Shown: positions 1 to 8,204, counted from the stretch's first letter. The stretch is DNA of 64,000 nucleotides from Rs1 sp038900335 (GCA_038900335.1 JBBMRB010000015.1:33744-97743), one strand, 5' to 3'. Translations and numbers: made by a program. The notes: generated by a model from the sequence alone, not told the origin.

Positions 1-1586
1 CCAAGTTTTGGGGTGAGGATTTTCAAAATATGATCGGTGTCTATTGTCGTTAAGTAGCCACCAGCTGTTTGCTCTAGTGCATTGTATAAGCAAGATTGCG
101 CTGCTTGTGCTTCCTCGTCAGAGGTCTTGCTAGTCAGTGATACCACAATTAAGGTCGTGACATTCAAAATTAGCGAGAGTATCGCAGTTGATTGCCAGCT
201 AAAGTGGCCAATATCTAAATCACTTAAAGTGAGTGAATGGGAGAATAATACGGGGTAAAAGGTGGTAATGAACCAAGTTAAAATGCCGATCAGTACGCCA
301 CTAATAAAACCCTTTTTGTTAGCTTTAGCCCAAAATAGTGTCACCATTAAACCAGGCAAAAACTGTAAGAAAGCAATAAAAGCACTTAAGCTAAGTAGTT
401 GTAACTCCTTGCCGACACCGTAGTTTTGATAAAAAACGTAACTGACTAAAATCACAAAAATAATCAGTGCGCGCCTCACCCAAATAAGCCAGTTGTAAAA
501 GTGATCATTGTTGGGCATCGATATCAGCGGAATGATAAGATGGTTTTGTAGGGTCGAGGCAATCGATAAAACAGCGACAATCATCACACCGCTAGCGGCT
601 GCTAAAGAGACGATAAAGGAGGCGATAACCAGTAATTTTGAATCGAGCTGTATGCCGATATGGAATAGGGTAAAAGAGGGGTCGCCTGGGATTGATAGCT
701 TGATACCTGCCCATGTAATAATGGGTATAGCGCAGGCTAATACAAATAAATATAAAGGCATGCCCCAAGAGGCGGTATGTAAATTTCTTAAAGACCTATT
801 TTCGTTAAACAATAGGTGGAACATGTGTGGCATGAGAACGACAGAGGTGAAAAAGGCGATAAGTAGTGTTCGCCAACTATCGCTCTCCGGTTGTCTTTGT
901 AGTAGCGCAGATGCTCGTGGATTAGTGTTAATCCATTGCTTTGCGGCGTCATAGCCACCTAGTACTTCGTTAAATGTATAAATGGCAATGCCAACCAAAA
1001 TAACTAATTTAATAAGAGAGCTGACTGCAATAGCGGCAACTAAACCACTATTTGCAGCGCGTAAAGAGGGCTTTTTGGTGCCGAACAAAATAGCAAAAAT
1101 AGCAATATATAAGCAAAAAATAGCGGCTACATTTGACTCTGTCTTGCCGGTGTAAAGAATATCAACTGAATCGCTTACGGCCTGTATCTGTATGGATAGC
1201 AGCGGTAAACTGGCAAATAGTAGTAATATGGATGTTATCGTACCCACTGTACCGCTGCGAAATCTAAAGGCAAATAAGTCGGCTAAGGAGCTTAATTGGT
1301 AGCGATTAGTAATGTTGAAAATAGGCGCCAAAATAGCTGGAGATAGAAAGAAAGCAGTGCAGGCTCCTAAGTAAGTAGCCAAAAAAACTAAGCCGGATTG
1401 ATTAATAAAATTGAAAGAGCCAAAAAACGCCCAAACACTAGCAAAAACACCTAATGATAAAACATATACAGAGCGATGCTGGGTTATTTTTCTAGGTATT
1501 ATTTCTTTTTCAGCTAAAAATGCTAAACCAAAAATGAGGAATAAATAAATAGAGCCGATCAGTAGTAGCTGAGTTGAGGTAAGCAT
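1..1586 (-). CDS. cbrA: CbrA-type sodium/solute symporter-fused sensor histidine kinase, N-terminal part (cut by window edge)
   Basis: The frame opens at the ATG at 1586 and stays open to base 1, giving 528 codons without a stop. The protein is strongly hydrophobic with about twelve or more membrane segments typical of the SLC5/sodium:solute symporter fold (early segment LLLIGSIYLFLIFGLAFLA; later FLQFLPGLMVTLFWAKANKK). After the last membrane segment, a soluble stretch (DEEAQAAQSCLYNALEQTAG, then TIDTDHILKIL) marks the start of the cytoplasmic linker. Symporter domains fused to a histidine kinase are the CbrA family, which controls carbon/nitrogen use with CbrB in pseudomonads. The location directly after dksA-gluQ matches that family. 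The PAS, HisKA and HATPase parts must lie outside the window and are inferred, not seen. Confidence 0.85.
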   Translation of the reverse strand, partial: MLTSTQLLLIGSIYLFLIFGLAFLAEKEIIPRKITQHRSVYVLSLGVFASVWAFFGSFNFINQSGLVFLATYLGACTAFFLSPAILAPIFNITNRYQLSSLADLFAFRFRSGTVGTITSILLLFASLPLLSIQIQAVSDSVDILYTGKTESNVAAIFCLYIAIFAILFGTKKPSLRAANSGLVAAIAVSSLIKLVILVGIAIYTFNEVLGGYDAAKQWINTNPRASALLQRQPESDSWRTLLIAFFTSVVLMPHMFHLLFNENRSLRNLHTASWGMPLYLFVLACAIPIITWAGIKLSIPGDPSFTLFHIGIQLDSKLLVIASFIVSLAAASGVMIVAVLSIASTLQNHLIIPLISMPNNDHFYNWLIWVRRALIIFVILVSYVFYQNYGVGKELQLLSLSAFIAFLQFLPGLMVTLFWAKANKKGFISGVLIGILTWFITTFYPVLFSHSLTLSDLDIGHFSWQSTAILSLILNVTTLIVVSLTSKTSDEEAQAAQSCLYNALEQTAGGYLTTIDTDHILKILTPKL

Positions 1587-1756
1587 TATCTAGAGTTACG
1601 CAAATGGTTAATGAAGTATGTTAAAAAGATGAGTAGCAACCAGCAAATAAAAGTGTATTGAGGCGATAAATGCAGTAGGAACCACCATTCAATTACCGCT
1701 GGAAAAAATAGCCAGTAACCAAAAAGAGAAAGTAGTATTATTCGGTGGTATTGCAT
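1586..1756 (-). CDS. cbrX: CbrX-like small membrane protein overlapping cbrA
   Basis: A 56-residue frame runs from ATG at 1756 to TAA at 1588-1586. The stop overlaps the ATG of the downstream kinase (TAATG), so the two are probably translationally coupled. The product has two hydrophobic segments (about residues 6-28 and 36-49, for example IILLSLFGYWLFFPAVIEWW and FICWLLLIFLTYF) and a short basic tail NHLRNSR. Pseudomonads carry a small open frame, cbrX, overlapping the start of cbrA. This position, size and membrane character fit it, although I cannot align the two. No strong ribosome binding site is visible ahead of 1756, so the exact start is less certain than the frame. Confidence 0.7.
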   Translation of the reverse strand: MQYHRIILLSLFGYWLFFPAVIEWWFLLHLSPQYTFICWLLLIFLTYFINHLRNSR

Positions 1757-1833
1757 TAGGTAGACTACTGCCGCAGGTTAATGATTGAGATAAACGTTTT
1801 GAACTTTTCAAATATAGCTTAATGACTGTGATC

Positions 1834-2706
1834 TTACGTCATTAACGTTGAAAATTCTAAGGGTATCCTTTTAATGTCCCAATTAACTATTGCCTGTTGC
1901 AAAATTTCACTTTTATTAGCTGTTAATAGTTTTTTGTCGACACTTTGACCCAGTAAATCTAGCGCTAGCAGGAGGTTGTGATTTACGTCTTTGCTTGTTA
2001 GAGCTGGGGCGTAGCTCTGCTTACTTAGTTTTTGCCCGTTTAAATTTTTGATGACAGGTATGTGAGCAAAGCTTATCGGTTGTAAGTTAAGTGCGGTGAT
2101 TAAAGCGAGTTGATTAACGGATTCAGATAATAAGTCGTAGCCTCTAACGACATGAGTAACCCCCATTCTGTGATCATCAACAGCGACCGCTAGCTGATAG
2201 GCCCATAGCTGGTCTCTACGTTTTAATACAAAATCGTTGAGAGGGTGTTCGCTAGAGGATTGAATGCCTTGGATACTGTCAAGCCATTGAACGGTTTTGC
2301 CAGTTGATTTAAAACGATAAGATATGTTTTTTTCTTTTGTTACAGGGGTGAATAGGCAGTGTTGGTCGTACTGAGTGTGTCCTGTACGCTCAATTATCTC
2401 TTTTCTGGAGCATTGGCAAGGGTAGCAAGCTCGAGCTTTAATAAGCTGGTTTAAAGCCTGTTGGTAGTGCTGATGAGATTGACTTTGAAGAACAACATCT
2501 CGATCCCAGTGGAAACCATATTGATCTAGAGTGTCGATGATTTTTTCAGTTGCACCAGGTTGTTCTCTAGGTGGATCTAAATCGTCAATTCGCAATAGCC
2601 ATAGGCCATTATTCTTGTTCGCATCTAGGTAGCTAGCTAGTGCTGCAAGCAAAGAGCCAAAATGGAGCTCACCTGTGGGTGAGGGGGCAAATCGTCCAAT
2701 ATACAT
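1834..2706 (-). CDS. gluQ: Glutamyl-Q tRNA(Asp) synthetase
   Basis: This 290-residue enzyme attaches glutamate to the queuosine base at position 34 of tRNA-Asp. It resembles the catalytic half of glutamyl-tRNA synthetase without an anticodon-binding domain. Visible motifs are the N-terminal APSPTGELHFGSLLAALASY (HIGH-like signature), zinc-ligand cysteines in ACYPCQCS followed by a distal cysteine, and the KLSKQ form of the KMSKS loop near residue 228. The length is normal for the family. It lies 35 bp downstream of dksA on the same strand with a hairpin between them, the same arrangement as in enterobacteria, where expression depends on read-through from dksA. Confidence 0.95.
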   Translation of the reverse strand: MYIGRFAPSPTGELHFGSLLAALASYLDANKNNGLWLLRIDDLDPPREQPGATEKIIDTLDQYGFHWDRDVVLQSQSHQHYQQALNQLIKARACYPCQCSRKEIIERTGHTQYDQHCLFTPVTKEKNISYRFKSTGKTVQWLDSIQGIQSSSEHPLNDFVLKRRDQLWAYQLAVAVDDHRMGVTHVVRGYDLLSESVNQLALITALNLQPISFAHIPVIKNLNGQKLSKQSYAPALTSKDVNHNLLLALDLLGQSVDKKLLTANKSEILQQAIVNWDIKRIPLEFSTLMT

Positions 2707-2713
2707 AACAAAG

Positions 2714-2734
2714 AGCCAGCTTTTAAAGCTGGCT
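2714..2734 (-). terminator. Hairpin between dksA and gluQ
   Basis: The inverted repeat AGCCAGC-N7-GCTGGCT lies between the dksA stop (2742) and the gluQ start (2706). On the minus strand it is followed by CTTTGTT. It could act as a partial terminator and would also cover the region where a gluQ ribosome binding site should be. A terminator at this place regulating gluQ has been reported in Shigella flexneri. The same stem recurs in the terminators near 27.75 and 27.83 kb. Confidence 0.7.
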
Positions 2735-2741
2735 ACAGCGA

Positions 2742-3173
2742 CTACTTGCCGTTTTGCTTTTCTTTGATTTCAGCAAGAGTTTTGCAATCAATGCAAAGTG
2801 TTGCTGTTGGTCGTGCTTCTAAGCGGCGAATACCTATTTCAATATCGCACTCTTCGCAGTAACCAAAATCATCTTCGTCTATGCAATCCATCGCCTCATT
2901 GATTTTTTTAATCAATTTGCGTTCTCTATCACGTGTGCGAAGCTCCAAGCTAAACTCTTCTTCTTGGCTAGCTCTGTCATTCGGATCGGCGTATGTAGCA
3001 ACTTCTTCTTGTAAATGAATAATGGTGCTATCAACTTCTTCCATAAGTTCCTGCTTCCACAGCTGTAGAACGTTACGGAAATGATCCTTTTGTCGATCGT
3101 TCATGTATTCTTCACCTTGTGTTATTGCATAAGGTGAAAAACGTGCTTTTTTCATTGACTTAGTGTCTGGCAT
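2742..3173 (-). CDS. dksA: RNA polymerase-binding transcription factor DksA
   Basis: DksA binds the secondary channel of RNA polymerase and potentiates ppGpp at rRNA and amino-acid promoters. The 143-residue product has the family order: a coiled-coil region (about 25-105) with the tip sequence ADPNDRASQEEEFSLELR, including the conserved acidic/Ala residues, and a C-terminal zinc finger with four cysteines in CEEC and CIDC. The end (RRLEARPTATLCIDCKTLAE) is near-identical to the enterobacterial protein from memory. The N-terminus is about eight residues shorter than in E. coli. It is transcribed leftward with gluQ, and the region upstream to sfsA is free of genes. Confidence 0.97.
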   Translation of the reverse strand: MPDTKSMKKARFSPYAITQGEEYMNDRQKDHFRNVLQLWKQELMEEVDSTIIHLQEEVATYADPNDRASQEEEFSLELRTRDRERKLIKKINEAMDCIDEDDFGYCEECDIEIGIRRLEARPTATLCIDCKTLAEIKEKQNGK

Positions 3174-3558
3174 ATTGCCTGCCTCACTCTGCGAATACTG
3201 GGCGATAATTAAATTTCGCCATCCATATAACAGTTATAAATAACTGCCCTTGTTTGAAGGGTGCTGAAAATACCAGACCTTTTAAAAATTGGAAAGCTTT
3301 TCGTTTAAAAAATACCAATAAAAGTACATATATGCGCCAATAACTTGTTTAATTGATGAAATAGTAAGATTTCTTAGTAGTTAGTCTTGGTTAAATTAAG
3401 AACTAGGGCGTTAACGTTTTGGCCAATATCTAAATATAATAAAGAAATTATAGAGTTAAATTTATATTAGTATTAAACCTGCTATTGTTAGTGCATTAGT
3501 CAAAAAACACGATGGCTTCTATAACCCAAAATCATAAATTAGAGGGTCTATATTGGTA
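3174..3558. other. Intergenic region between divergent dksA and sfsA
   Basis: This is an AT-rich divergent spacer of about 385 bp and should contain the dksA promoter (leftward) and the sfsA promoter (rightward). A short perfect inverted repeat, CAGTTAT-AA-ATAACTG, lies at 3231-3246, about 60 bp upstream of the dksA start, and could be an operator. AGAGGG at 3541-3546 is the probable sfsA ribosome binding site. I found no coding frame with supporting signals. Confidence 0.5.
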
Positions 3559-4266
3559 ATGAAATACGAACAAAAACTCATAAGTGCTGTATTAGTTAAG
3601 CGCTATAAAAGATTTTTAGCGGATGTGGTATTAGAAGACGGCAGTATGTTAACCGTCCATTGTGCTAATACTGGGGCAATGACAGGATGTGCTATTGCTG
3701 GAAGCAAGGTTTGGCTGAGTGAAAGTGCTAATCTTAAGCGAAAGTATGCCTTTTCTTGGGAGCTTGTTGAGCTTGAACATAATGCTGGCTTTATCGCAGT
3801 TAATACTGCGAGGGCAAATCAAGTAGTTGAAAGCGCACTGTTTGATAAAAAAATAATAGAGCTGGCCCAATATGATAGTTTTAAAAGAGAAGTAAAGTAT
3901 GGCGATTCAAGTCGTGTCGATTTTTTCCTTAGTGGAGCAGGCCTACCTGATGTTTATCTAGAAGTGAAAAGCGTGACACTCCATCGTGAAGGTGATTTAG
4001 GTGCATTTCCTGATGCCGTGACTCTTCGCGGCCAGAAACACTTAAGAGAGTTGTTGGCGGTGAAAAAAAGTGGCAATAGGGCTGTGTTGTTATTTTGTGT
4101 GCTACATAGTGAAATTAAAGAGGTCAGTGTGGCTGATGACATTGATAGTGTTTATGGACAGCTGTTGCGCGATGTAATAAAACAAGGGGTTGAGGTATAT
4201 TGTTATTCAGTGGATATGTCTGTCACTCAACTAGAGCTTGGCAACAAACTTGTTTTAAAAGTCTAG
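3559..4266 (+). CDS. sfsA: SfsA family DNA/RNA nuclease (sugar fermentation stimulation protein)
   Basis: The 235-residue product carries the SfsA hallmarks: RYKRFLADV near the N-terminus, CPNTGAMTG-like CANTGAMTGC, RVDF, YLEVKSVTL, FPDAVTLRGQKHLREL and the late AVLLFCVLHS. The fold is a nuclease-like PD-(D/E)XK core, with E-V-K in YLEVKS as the likely catalytic part. Its physiological role is still unclear. In enterobacteria sfsA lies beside dksA, as here. The start is placed at ATG 3559 because it lines up residue for residue with the E. coli start. An upstream TTG at 3553 is better spaced from AGAGGG and adds only two residues. Confidence 0.93.
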   Translation: MKYEQKLISAVLVKRYKRFLADVVLEDGSMLTVHCANTGAMTGCAIAGSKVWLSESANLKRKYAFSWELVELEHNAGFIAVNTARANQVVESALFDKKIIELAQYDSFKREVKYGDSSRVDFFLSGAGLPDVYLEVKSVTLHREGDLGAFPDAVTLRGQKHLRELLAVKKSGNRAVLLFCVLHSEIKEVSVADDIDSVYGQLLRDVIKQGVEVYCYSVDMSVTQLELGNKLVLKV

Positions 4267-4294
4267 TTTTAAAGAAAGTTAAAAGGATTATTTG

Positions 4295-5653
4295 ATGAAC
4301 AGTAGCGCTAAATCTCTTATTCCCTTATCTGAGTTAATGTTAGCGCTAACGATAGCGTTAGATATGACCGAGGGACAACCGCCAGAGCATTGTATTCGCA
4401 GCTGTTGGATAGGAATGCATATAGGGGATAAAATAGGGTTAAGTGACAGCCAATTGTATGACTTGTTCTTTACTCTATTACTTAAAGATGCTGGTTGTAG
4501 TAGTAATGCTGCTCGTATTTGTGAGCTTTACTTGACCAATGATCGAGATTTTAAACGTAACTACAAAACGGTTGGTAATAGCTTGTCAGGTGCGATTAAC
4601 TTTGTGGTAAAAAATGCTGGAGCCGGTCAAAGTTGGATGACTCGAATATCAACAACCATTGATATCCTAAAAAATGGTGGACAATACACTCAAGAACTTA
4701 TCCAGACCCGCTGTAGTCGGGGAGCGCAAGTGGCTCGTGAGCTTAGATTTAGTGAAGATGTCGCATTAGGTGTACACGGTTTAGATGAGCACTGGGATGG
4801 TAGCGGTCGCCCTGAAAATTTAAAAGCTGAGCAAATACCGCTATATTCAAGAATTGCGCTATTAGCGCAAGTTGTTGATGTTTTTCAATTTGAAAATAAT
4901 TTAGCTACTGCTGTTAAGGAAGTTATATCACGACGTGGTGATTGGTTTGACCCTGCATTAGTTGACGCATTTATATCAATATCTAAAAAGCCAAGTTTTT
5001 ATGAGGGTCTGCGTGCAAGTGATATCTGCCAAAGGGTGATGAATTTAACGCCGGCTAGAGCCAGTTTAGAAGTGGATGATGACTATTTTGATTGTATCGT
5101 CAGTGCGTTCGGTAAAATCGTTGACTCTAAAAGCCCTTATACAGCAGGGCATAGCGAAAGAGTCGCAGTGTATGCCTCGTTAATAGCTGAAGAGTTAGGT
5201 ATGAACACTGAAGATAGGCGCTGGCTAAAGCGTGCCGCATTATTACATGATTTAGGCAAGCTTGGTGTCAGTAATACTATTTTAGACAAGCCGGGTAAAT
5301 TAACAGATGAAGAGTGGGCGGTAGTGAAAACGCACTCTGCGTTAACTGAGCAAATTCTTGAGCAGATATCGCCATTTAAGTTATTGGCAAAAATTGCAGG
5401 CGCTCACCATGAAAAACTTGATGGTACTGGTTATCCGAATAGGTTAAAAGGGGAGCAAATATCGCTTATGACAAGAATCATTACCACCGCTGATATTTTT
5501 GACGCAATAACTGCTGAAAGGCCTTATAGAGGGGCTATTGCGATTCCTAAAGCGCTACTGATGATGGAGGAAAATTTACATAGCGCCATTGACGAATCTT
5601 GCTTTAACGCTTTGAAAATAGCTATCGCTAAATTAGCTGATGACTTTAAGTGA
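4295..5653 (+). CDS. Tandem HD-GYP protein: degenerate N-terminal and intact C-terminal cyclic-di-GMP phosphodiesterase domain
   Basis: This 452-residue soluble protein contains two HD-GYP-like halves. The C-terminal half (about 255-450) is complete: HSERV, ALLHDLGKLG with H318-D319, AHHEKLDGTGYP with G379-Y380-P381, and TTADIFDAITAERPYR. It should hydrolyse cyclic-di-GMP. The N-terminal half (about 10-235) keeps the spacing but has lost the metal site: LLKDAGC (K64-D65) stands where LLHDIGK is expected, and DGSGRP (171-173 GRP) replaces DGTGYP. It may be a regulatory or ligand-binding relic. No receiver or membrane segment is present. A good ribosome site, AAAAGGA, sits 7 bp before the ATG, and sfsA ends 28 bp upstream, so the two may be co-transcribed. 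Confidence 0.88.
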   Translation: MNSSAKSLIPLSELMLALTIALDMTEGQPPEHCIRSCWIGMHIGDKIGLSDSQLYDLFFTLLLKDAGCSSNAARICELYLTNDRDFKRNYKTVGNSLSGAINFVVKNAGAGQSWMTRISTTIDILKNGGQYTQELIQTRCSRGAQVARELRFSEDVALGVHGLDEHWDGSGRPENLKAEQIPLYSRIALLAQVVDVFQFENNLATAVKEVISRRGDWFDPALVDAFISISKKPSFYEGLRASDICQRVMNLTPARASLEVDDDYFDCIVSAFGKIVDSKSPYTAGHSERVAVYASLIAEELGMNTEDRRWLKRAALLHDLGKLGVSNTILDKPGKLTDEEWAVVKTHSALTEQILEQISPFKLLAKIAGAHHEKLDGTGYPNRLKGEQISLMTRIITTADIFDAITAERPYRGAIAIPKALLMMEENLHSAIDESCFNALKIAIAKLADDFK

Positions 5654-5723
5654 AGGTGCGATAGTGAGTGTTTGGTTTTAGTCAATGTATTGGTTTATGC
5701 GGTAGTGTGATGTCAAAAAATAG

Positions 5724-5756
5724 GCAAAAAAAAGCCTTTATATTAAATAAAGGCTT
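5724..5756 (-). terminator. Intrinsic terminator, leftward
   Basis: A perfect 10-bp inverted repeat AAGCCTTTAT-N5-ATAAAGGCTT (arms 5732-5741 and 5747-5756) is followed on the minus strand by eight T residues. There is no T-run on the plus side, so it serves a leftward transcript. Because bioA has its own leftward terminator at 5951-5993, this one points to another short transcript in between. Confidence 0.8.
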
Positions 5757-5758
5757 AT

Positions 5759-5866
5759 CTATTCTCCGTATTCCCTGCGCCAATGTATATCCATATGTAC
5801 GTCCTCGTGTCCTTTGCGCTGATCGATGTCATCCATTTGTATCAGTCCGTGAAGTGCTGAATCCAT
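5759..5866 (-). CDS. Possible 35-residue small protein (or small RNA) between two leftward terminators
   Basis: A 35-codon frame starts at ATG 5866 and its TAG stop (5761-5759) lies 2 bp before the stem of a strong leftward terminator. The product is polar and rich in His, Asp and Arg; it reads DDIDQRKGHEDVHMDIHWRR in its second half. I do not recognise a family. No good ribosome site precedes the first ATG, but GAGGA sits seven bases before the third in-frame ATG, which would give only 11 residues. The terminator argues for a real transcript. Whether it works as a peptide or as a small RNA cannot be told from sequence. A reading frame on the opposite strand here has no support. Confidence 0.4.
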   Translation of the reverse strand: MDSALHGLIQMDDIDQRKGHEDVHMDIHWRREYGE

Positions 5867-5943
5867 AACTGAATTATCAACAAATCAAAGCACTATTGGT
5901 ATAGGAAAAAGTCTTATAATGCATCGGAATATTAAATATAGTT

Positions 5944-5993
5944 TAAAAAAAGCACTTAAAGATCATATCTTAGATAAATAAGGTCTAAGTGCT
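5944..5993 (-). terminator. bioA terminator
   Basis: The arms AGCACTTA (5951-5958) and TAAGTGCT (5986-5993) form a stem around a loop that can itself fold (AAGAT-CAT-ATCTT). On the minus strand the stem is followed by seven T residues. It lies 30 bp past the bioA stop. Confidence 0.7.
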
Positions 5994-6022
5994 CTTATAA
6001 ATAGTGAATTGTTATTAATAGA

Positions 6023-7315
6023 TTATTCAAGTTTGGGTTGATGGTTTTTAACGACGTGAATAATAGCGGCGGTTAATTGCTTAATCTGTTCTGTGTTCAT
6101 AATATAGGCAGGCATAACATAGACGAGTTTGCCAAAAGGTCTAACCCAAACGCCTTGTTCTTTAAATTGTTGTTGAATAGCCACAGCGTCAACGGCTTCT
6201 TTTAATTCGACAACACCAATGGCCCCTAATACTCTGACATCCGCCACATTATCAAGCTCTATAGCAGGTGCTAAGCCTTTGTTTAATTGTGTTTCTATCA
6301 ATGACACTTGTTGCTGCCAGTTATTAGTTGTTAGTAATTCTATGCTTTTGACTGCAATCGCGCAGGCTAATGGGTTGCCCATAAATGTAGGTCCATGCAT
6401 AAAACAACCAGCTCCACCATTGGAAATAGTATTGGCCACTTCGCTGGTGGTTAAAGTTGCCGCTAGGCTTAAGTAGCCACCGGTCAATGCTTTACCGACA
6501 CATAAAATGTCAGGGGATATGTTGGCGTGCTCACAGGCAAATAGTTTTCCTGTTCTACCAAAGCCCGTGGCAATTTCATCAGCTATGAGTAAAATACCAT
6601 AGCGTTCACACAGTTTTTTTGCCTGCGCTAAATATTGTGGATGGTAGATGCGCATGCCACCGGCGCCTTGTACTATTGGCTCTAAAATTAACGCGGCAAT
6701 GTGTAGATGGTTGTCCTTAATGATTTGCTCAAGAGAGTCGATATCTTGCTCATCCCAGGCCTGATTAAAGGTTGTTTGAGGGCTTTGGGCAAAATAGTGC
6801 TTAAGTAGCACATCGTTAAATATATCGTGCATACCATTAATTGGATCACACACGGCCATCGCGCCAAACGTATCTCCGTGATAACCATTTTTTATAGTGA
6901 CTAATCTGTTTTTTAAAGGTTGCCCTTTCGCTTGCCAGTATTGAAATGCCATTTTTATAGCGACTTCAACGGCGACAGAGCCAGAGTCGGCAATAAATAC
7001 TTTATCCAAACCGCTAGGAGTAATAGCGACCAGCTGTTTGGCAAGTTCAATGGCAGGCTCATGAGTGAGCCCACCAAACATAATATGTGACATCTTATCT
7101 ATCTGCTGGTGGGCAACACTGTTGAGTTCTGGGTGACCATAACCGTGAATCGTTGACCACCAAGATGCCATACCATCAATTAATTGCTCACCAGTACTGA
7201 GCGTTATGTAGACACCGTCAGTGGAGGCCACAGGTAAACAAGGTGTTGGTGCAGTCATGCTAGTGTAAGGATGCCAAATATTTTCTCTATCAAAAAGCAG
7301 TTGTTCTGGGGTCAT
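6023..7315 (-). CDS. bioA: Adenosylmethionine-8-amino-7-oxononanoate aminotransferase
   Basis: BioA is a cytosolic PLP enzyme that converts KAPA to DAPA in biotin synthesis, using S-adenosylmethionine as amino donor. The 430-residue length is normal. Visible features are the N-terminal IWHPYTSM, DGMASWWSTIHGYGHP (substrate site), the PLP-phosphate loop DSGSVAVEVA, YHGDTFGAM, the aspartate in LLIADEIATGFGRTG, and lysine K275 in CVGKALTGG that forms the Schiff base. It is transcribed leftward after trmO, away from bioBFHCD, so it must be expressed separately from the main biotin operon. The ribosome site is weak. Confidence 0.97.
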   Translation of the reverse strand: MTPEQLLFDRENIWHPYTSMTAPTPCLPVASTDGVYITLSTGEQLIDGMASWWSTIHGYGHPELNSVAHQQIDKMSHIMFGGLTHEPAIELAKQLVAITPSGLDKVFIADSGSVAVEVAIKMAFQYWQAKGQPLKNRLVTIKNGYHGDTFGAMAVCDPINGMHDIFNDVLLKHYFAQSPQTTFNQAWDEQDIDSLEQIIKDNHLHIAALILEPIVQGAGGMRIYHPQYLAQAKKLCERYGILLIADEIATGFGRTGKLFACEHANISPDILCVGKALTGGYLSLAATLTTSEVANTISNGGAGCFMHGPTFMGNPLACAIAVKSIELLTTNNWQQQVSLIETQLNKGLAPAIELDNVADVRVLGAIGVVELKEAVDAVAIQQQFKEQGVWVRPFGKLVYVMPAYIMNTEQIKQLTAAIIHVVKNHQPKLE

Positions 7316-7364
7316 GTTGTCGTCTTATCGTTAAATAGTGATGGTTGTACAAAGGGCTGCTAAA

Positions 7365-8084
7365 TTAGGATTGATGATCGATATTAATGACATCTATCCT
7401 GTCGTTATTTATTTGCCAGCGAATATTGTATGTATAAAGTGCGATGCCGTATTCGCGTTGCTGATGTTGCTGTTGCTGATAAGCAGGCCTTGGATCACAT
7501 CGAAGAATTTGTTCGATAGCCAGGCTCAAGCTTTCATCATTAGCCTTGATATGCTGCTCGCAGATACGTTGTGCTTGAGAGCTAAAAAAAATTGGTTGCT
7601 CAAGAGGGCTAAAGCTTTCAGCTAATGTGTTGCTAGCCTCATGGATGCTATCAGAATAAGGGATGTATGGTTTGATGTCTATTACCGGTGTGCCGTTCAT
7701 TAAATCGGCGCCAAGCACATCAATAATAACACGGTGTTGTCGGTGTTTTATCGCGAGCAATTTAACGGCAGACATACCGATAGGGTTTGGTCTAAAAGGC
7801 GATCGACTAGCAAAGACGCCTATTTTTTTGTTGCCGCCTAATCTTGGAGGCCTAATTTTATTTTTCCAGCCTTTATTAACACACTCGCTAAAAACAAAGA
7901 GTATCCATAGATGTGATGATTGCTCTAACGCATCAACGATATCAATACTGGCATACTCTTTTTCTAGTACAATACTGGAGCGAATGTCGGGCGTGAGTCT
8001 AGGTTGTCTAGGTATGCCAAATTTTTCCATGAAAGGTGATTTGACCACACCGATCGTTTTAAAATTGAACTCGTTATCGCTCAT
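7365..8084 (-). CDS. trmO: tRNA m6t6A37 methyltransferase TrmO
   Basis: TrmO methylates the t6A at position 37 of threonine tRNAs using S-adenosylmethionine. The 239-residue product has the YaeB/VirR beta-barrel signature: IGVVKSPFMEKFGIPRQP, EYASIDIVDALEQSSHLWIL, PPRLGGNKKIGVFASRSPFR, NPIGMSAVKLL and DVLGADLMNGTPVIDIKPYI. A shorter C-terminal region with CDPRPAYQ matches the second family domain. It lies 49 bp upstream of bioA on the same strand, so bioA may be transcribed from the trmO promoter. Confidence 0.93.
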   Translation of the reverse strand: MSDNEFNFKTIGVVKSPFMEKFGIPRQPRLTPDIRSSIVLEKEYASIDIVDALEQSSHLWILFVFSECVNKGWKNKIRPPRLGGNKKIGVFASRSPFRPNPIGMSAVKLLAIKHRQHRVIIDVLGADLMNGTPVIDIKPYIPYSDSIHEASNTLAESFSPLEQPIFFSSQAQRICEQHIKANDESLSLAIEQILRCDPRPAYQQQQHQQREYGIALYTYNIRWQINNDRIDVINIDHQS

Positions 8085-8204
8085 CGTCTCTACTGTGCCT
8101 AATAAATGTTTATGGTGCTAGTCTACTGGCAATAAAACAGTGATTCAATCAGATGTTAATTTATGCGCTAAAGCTACGAGAGTATTTAGAGTCATTTATG
8201 AGAG

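Noticed and set aside
508..954. Rightward 148-codon frame within the CbrA-type kinase gene
   Set aside because: It is antisense to a long membrane-protein frame with clear symporter segments; no ribosome site and no recognisable domain.
5668..5868. Rightward 66-codon frame after the HD-GYP gene
   Set aside because: It runs through a leftward terminator stem and antisense to the small leftward frame; composition is not protein-like.
7338..7625. Rightward 95-codon frame between bioA and trmO
   Set aside because: Antisense to the 3' part of trmO, which has full family motifs.
7663..8121. Rightward 152-codon frame opposite trmO
   Set aside because: Shadow of the trmO coding strand; no motifs and no ribosome site.
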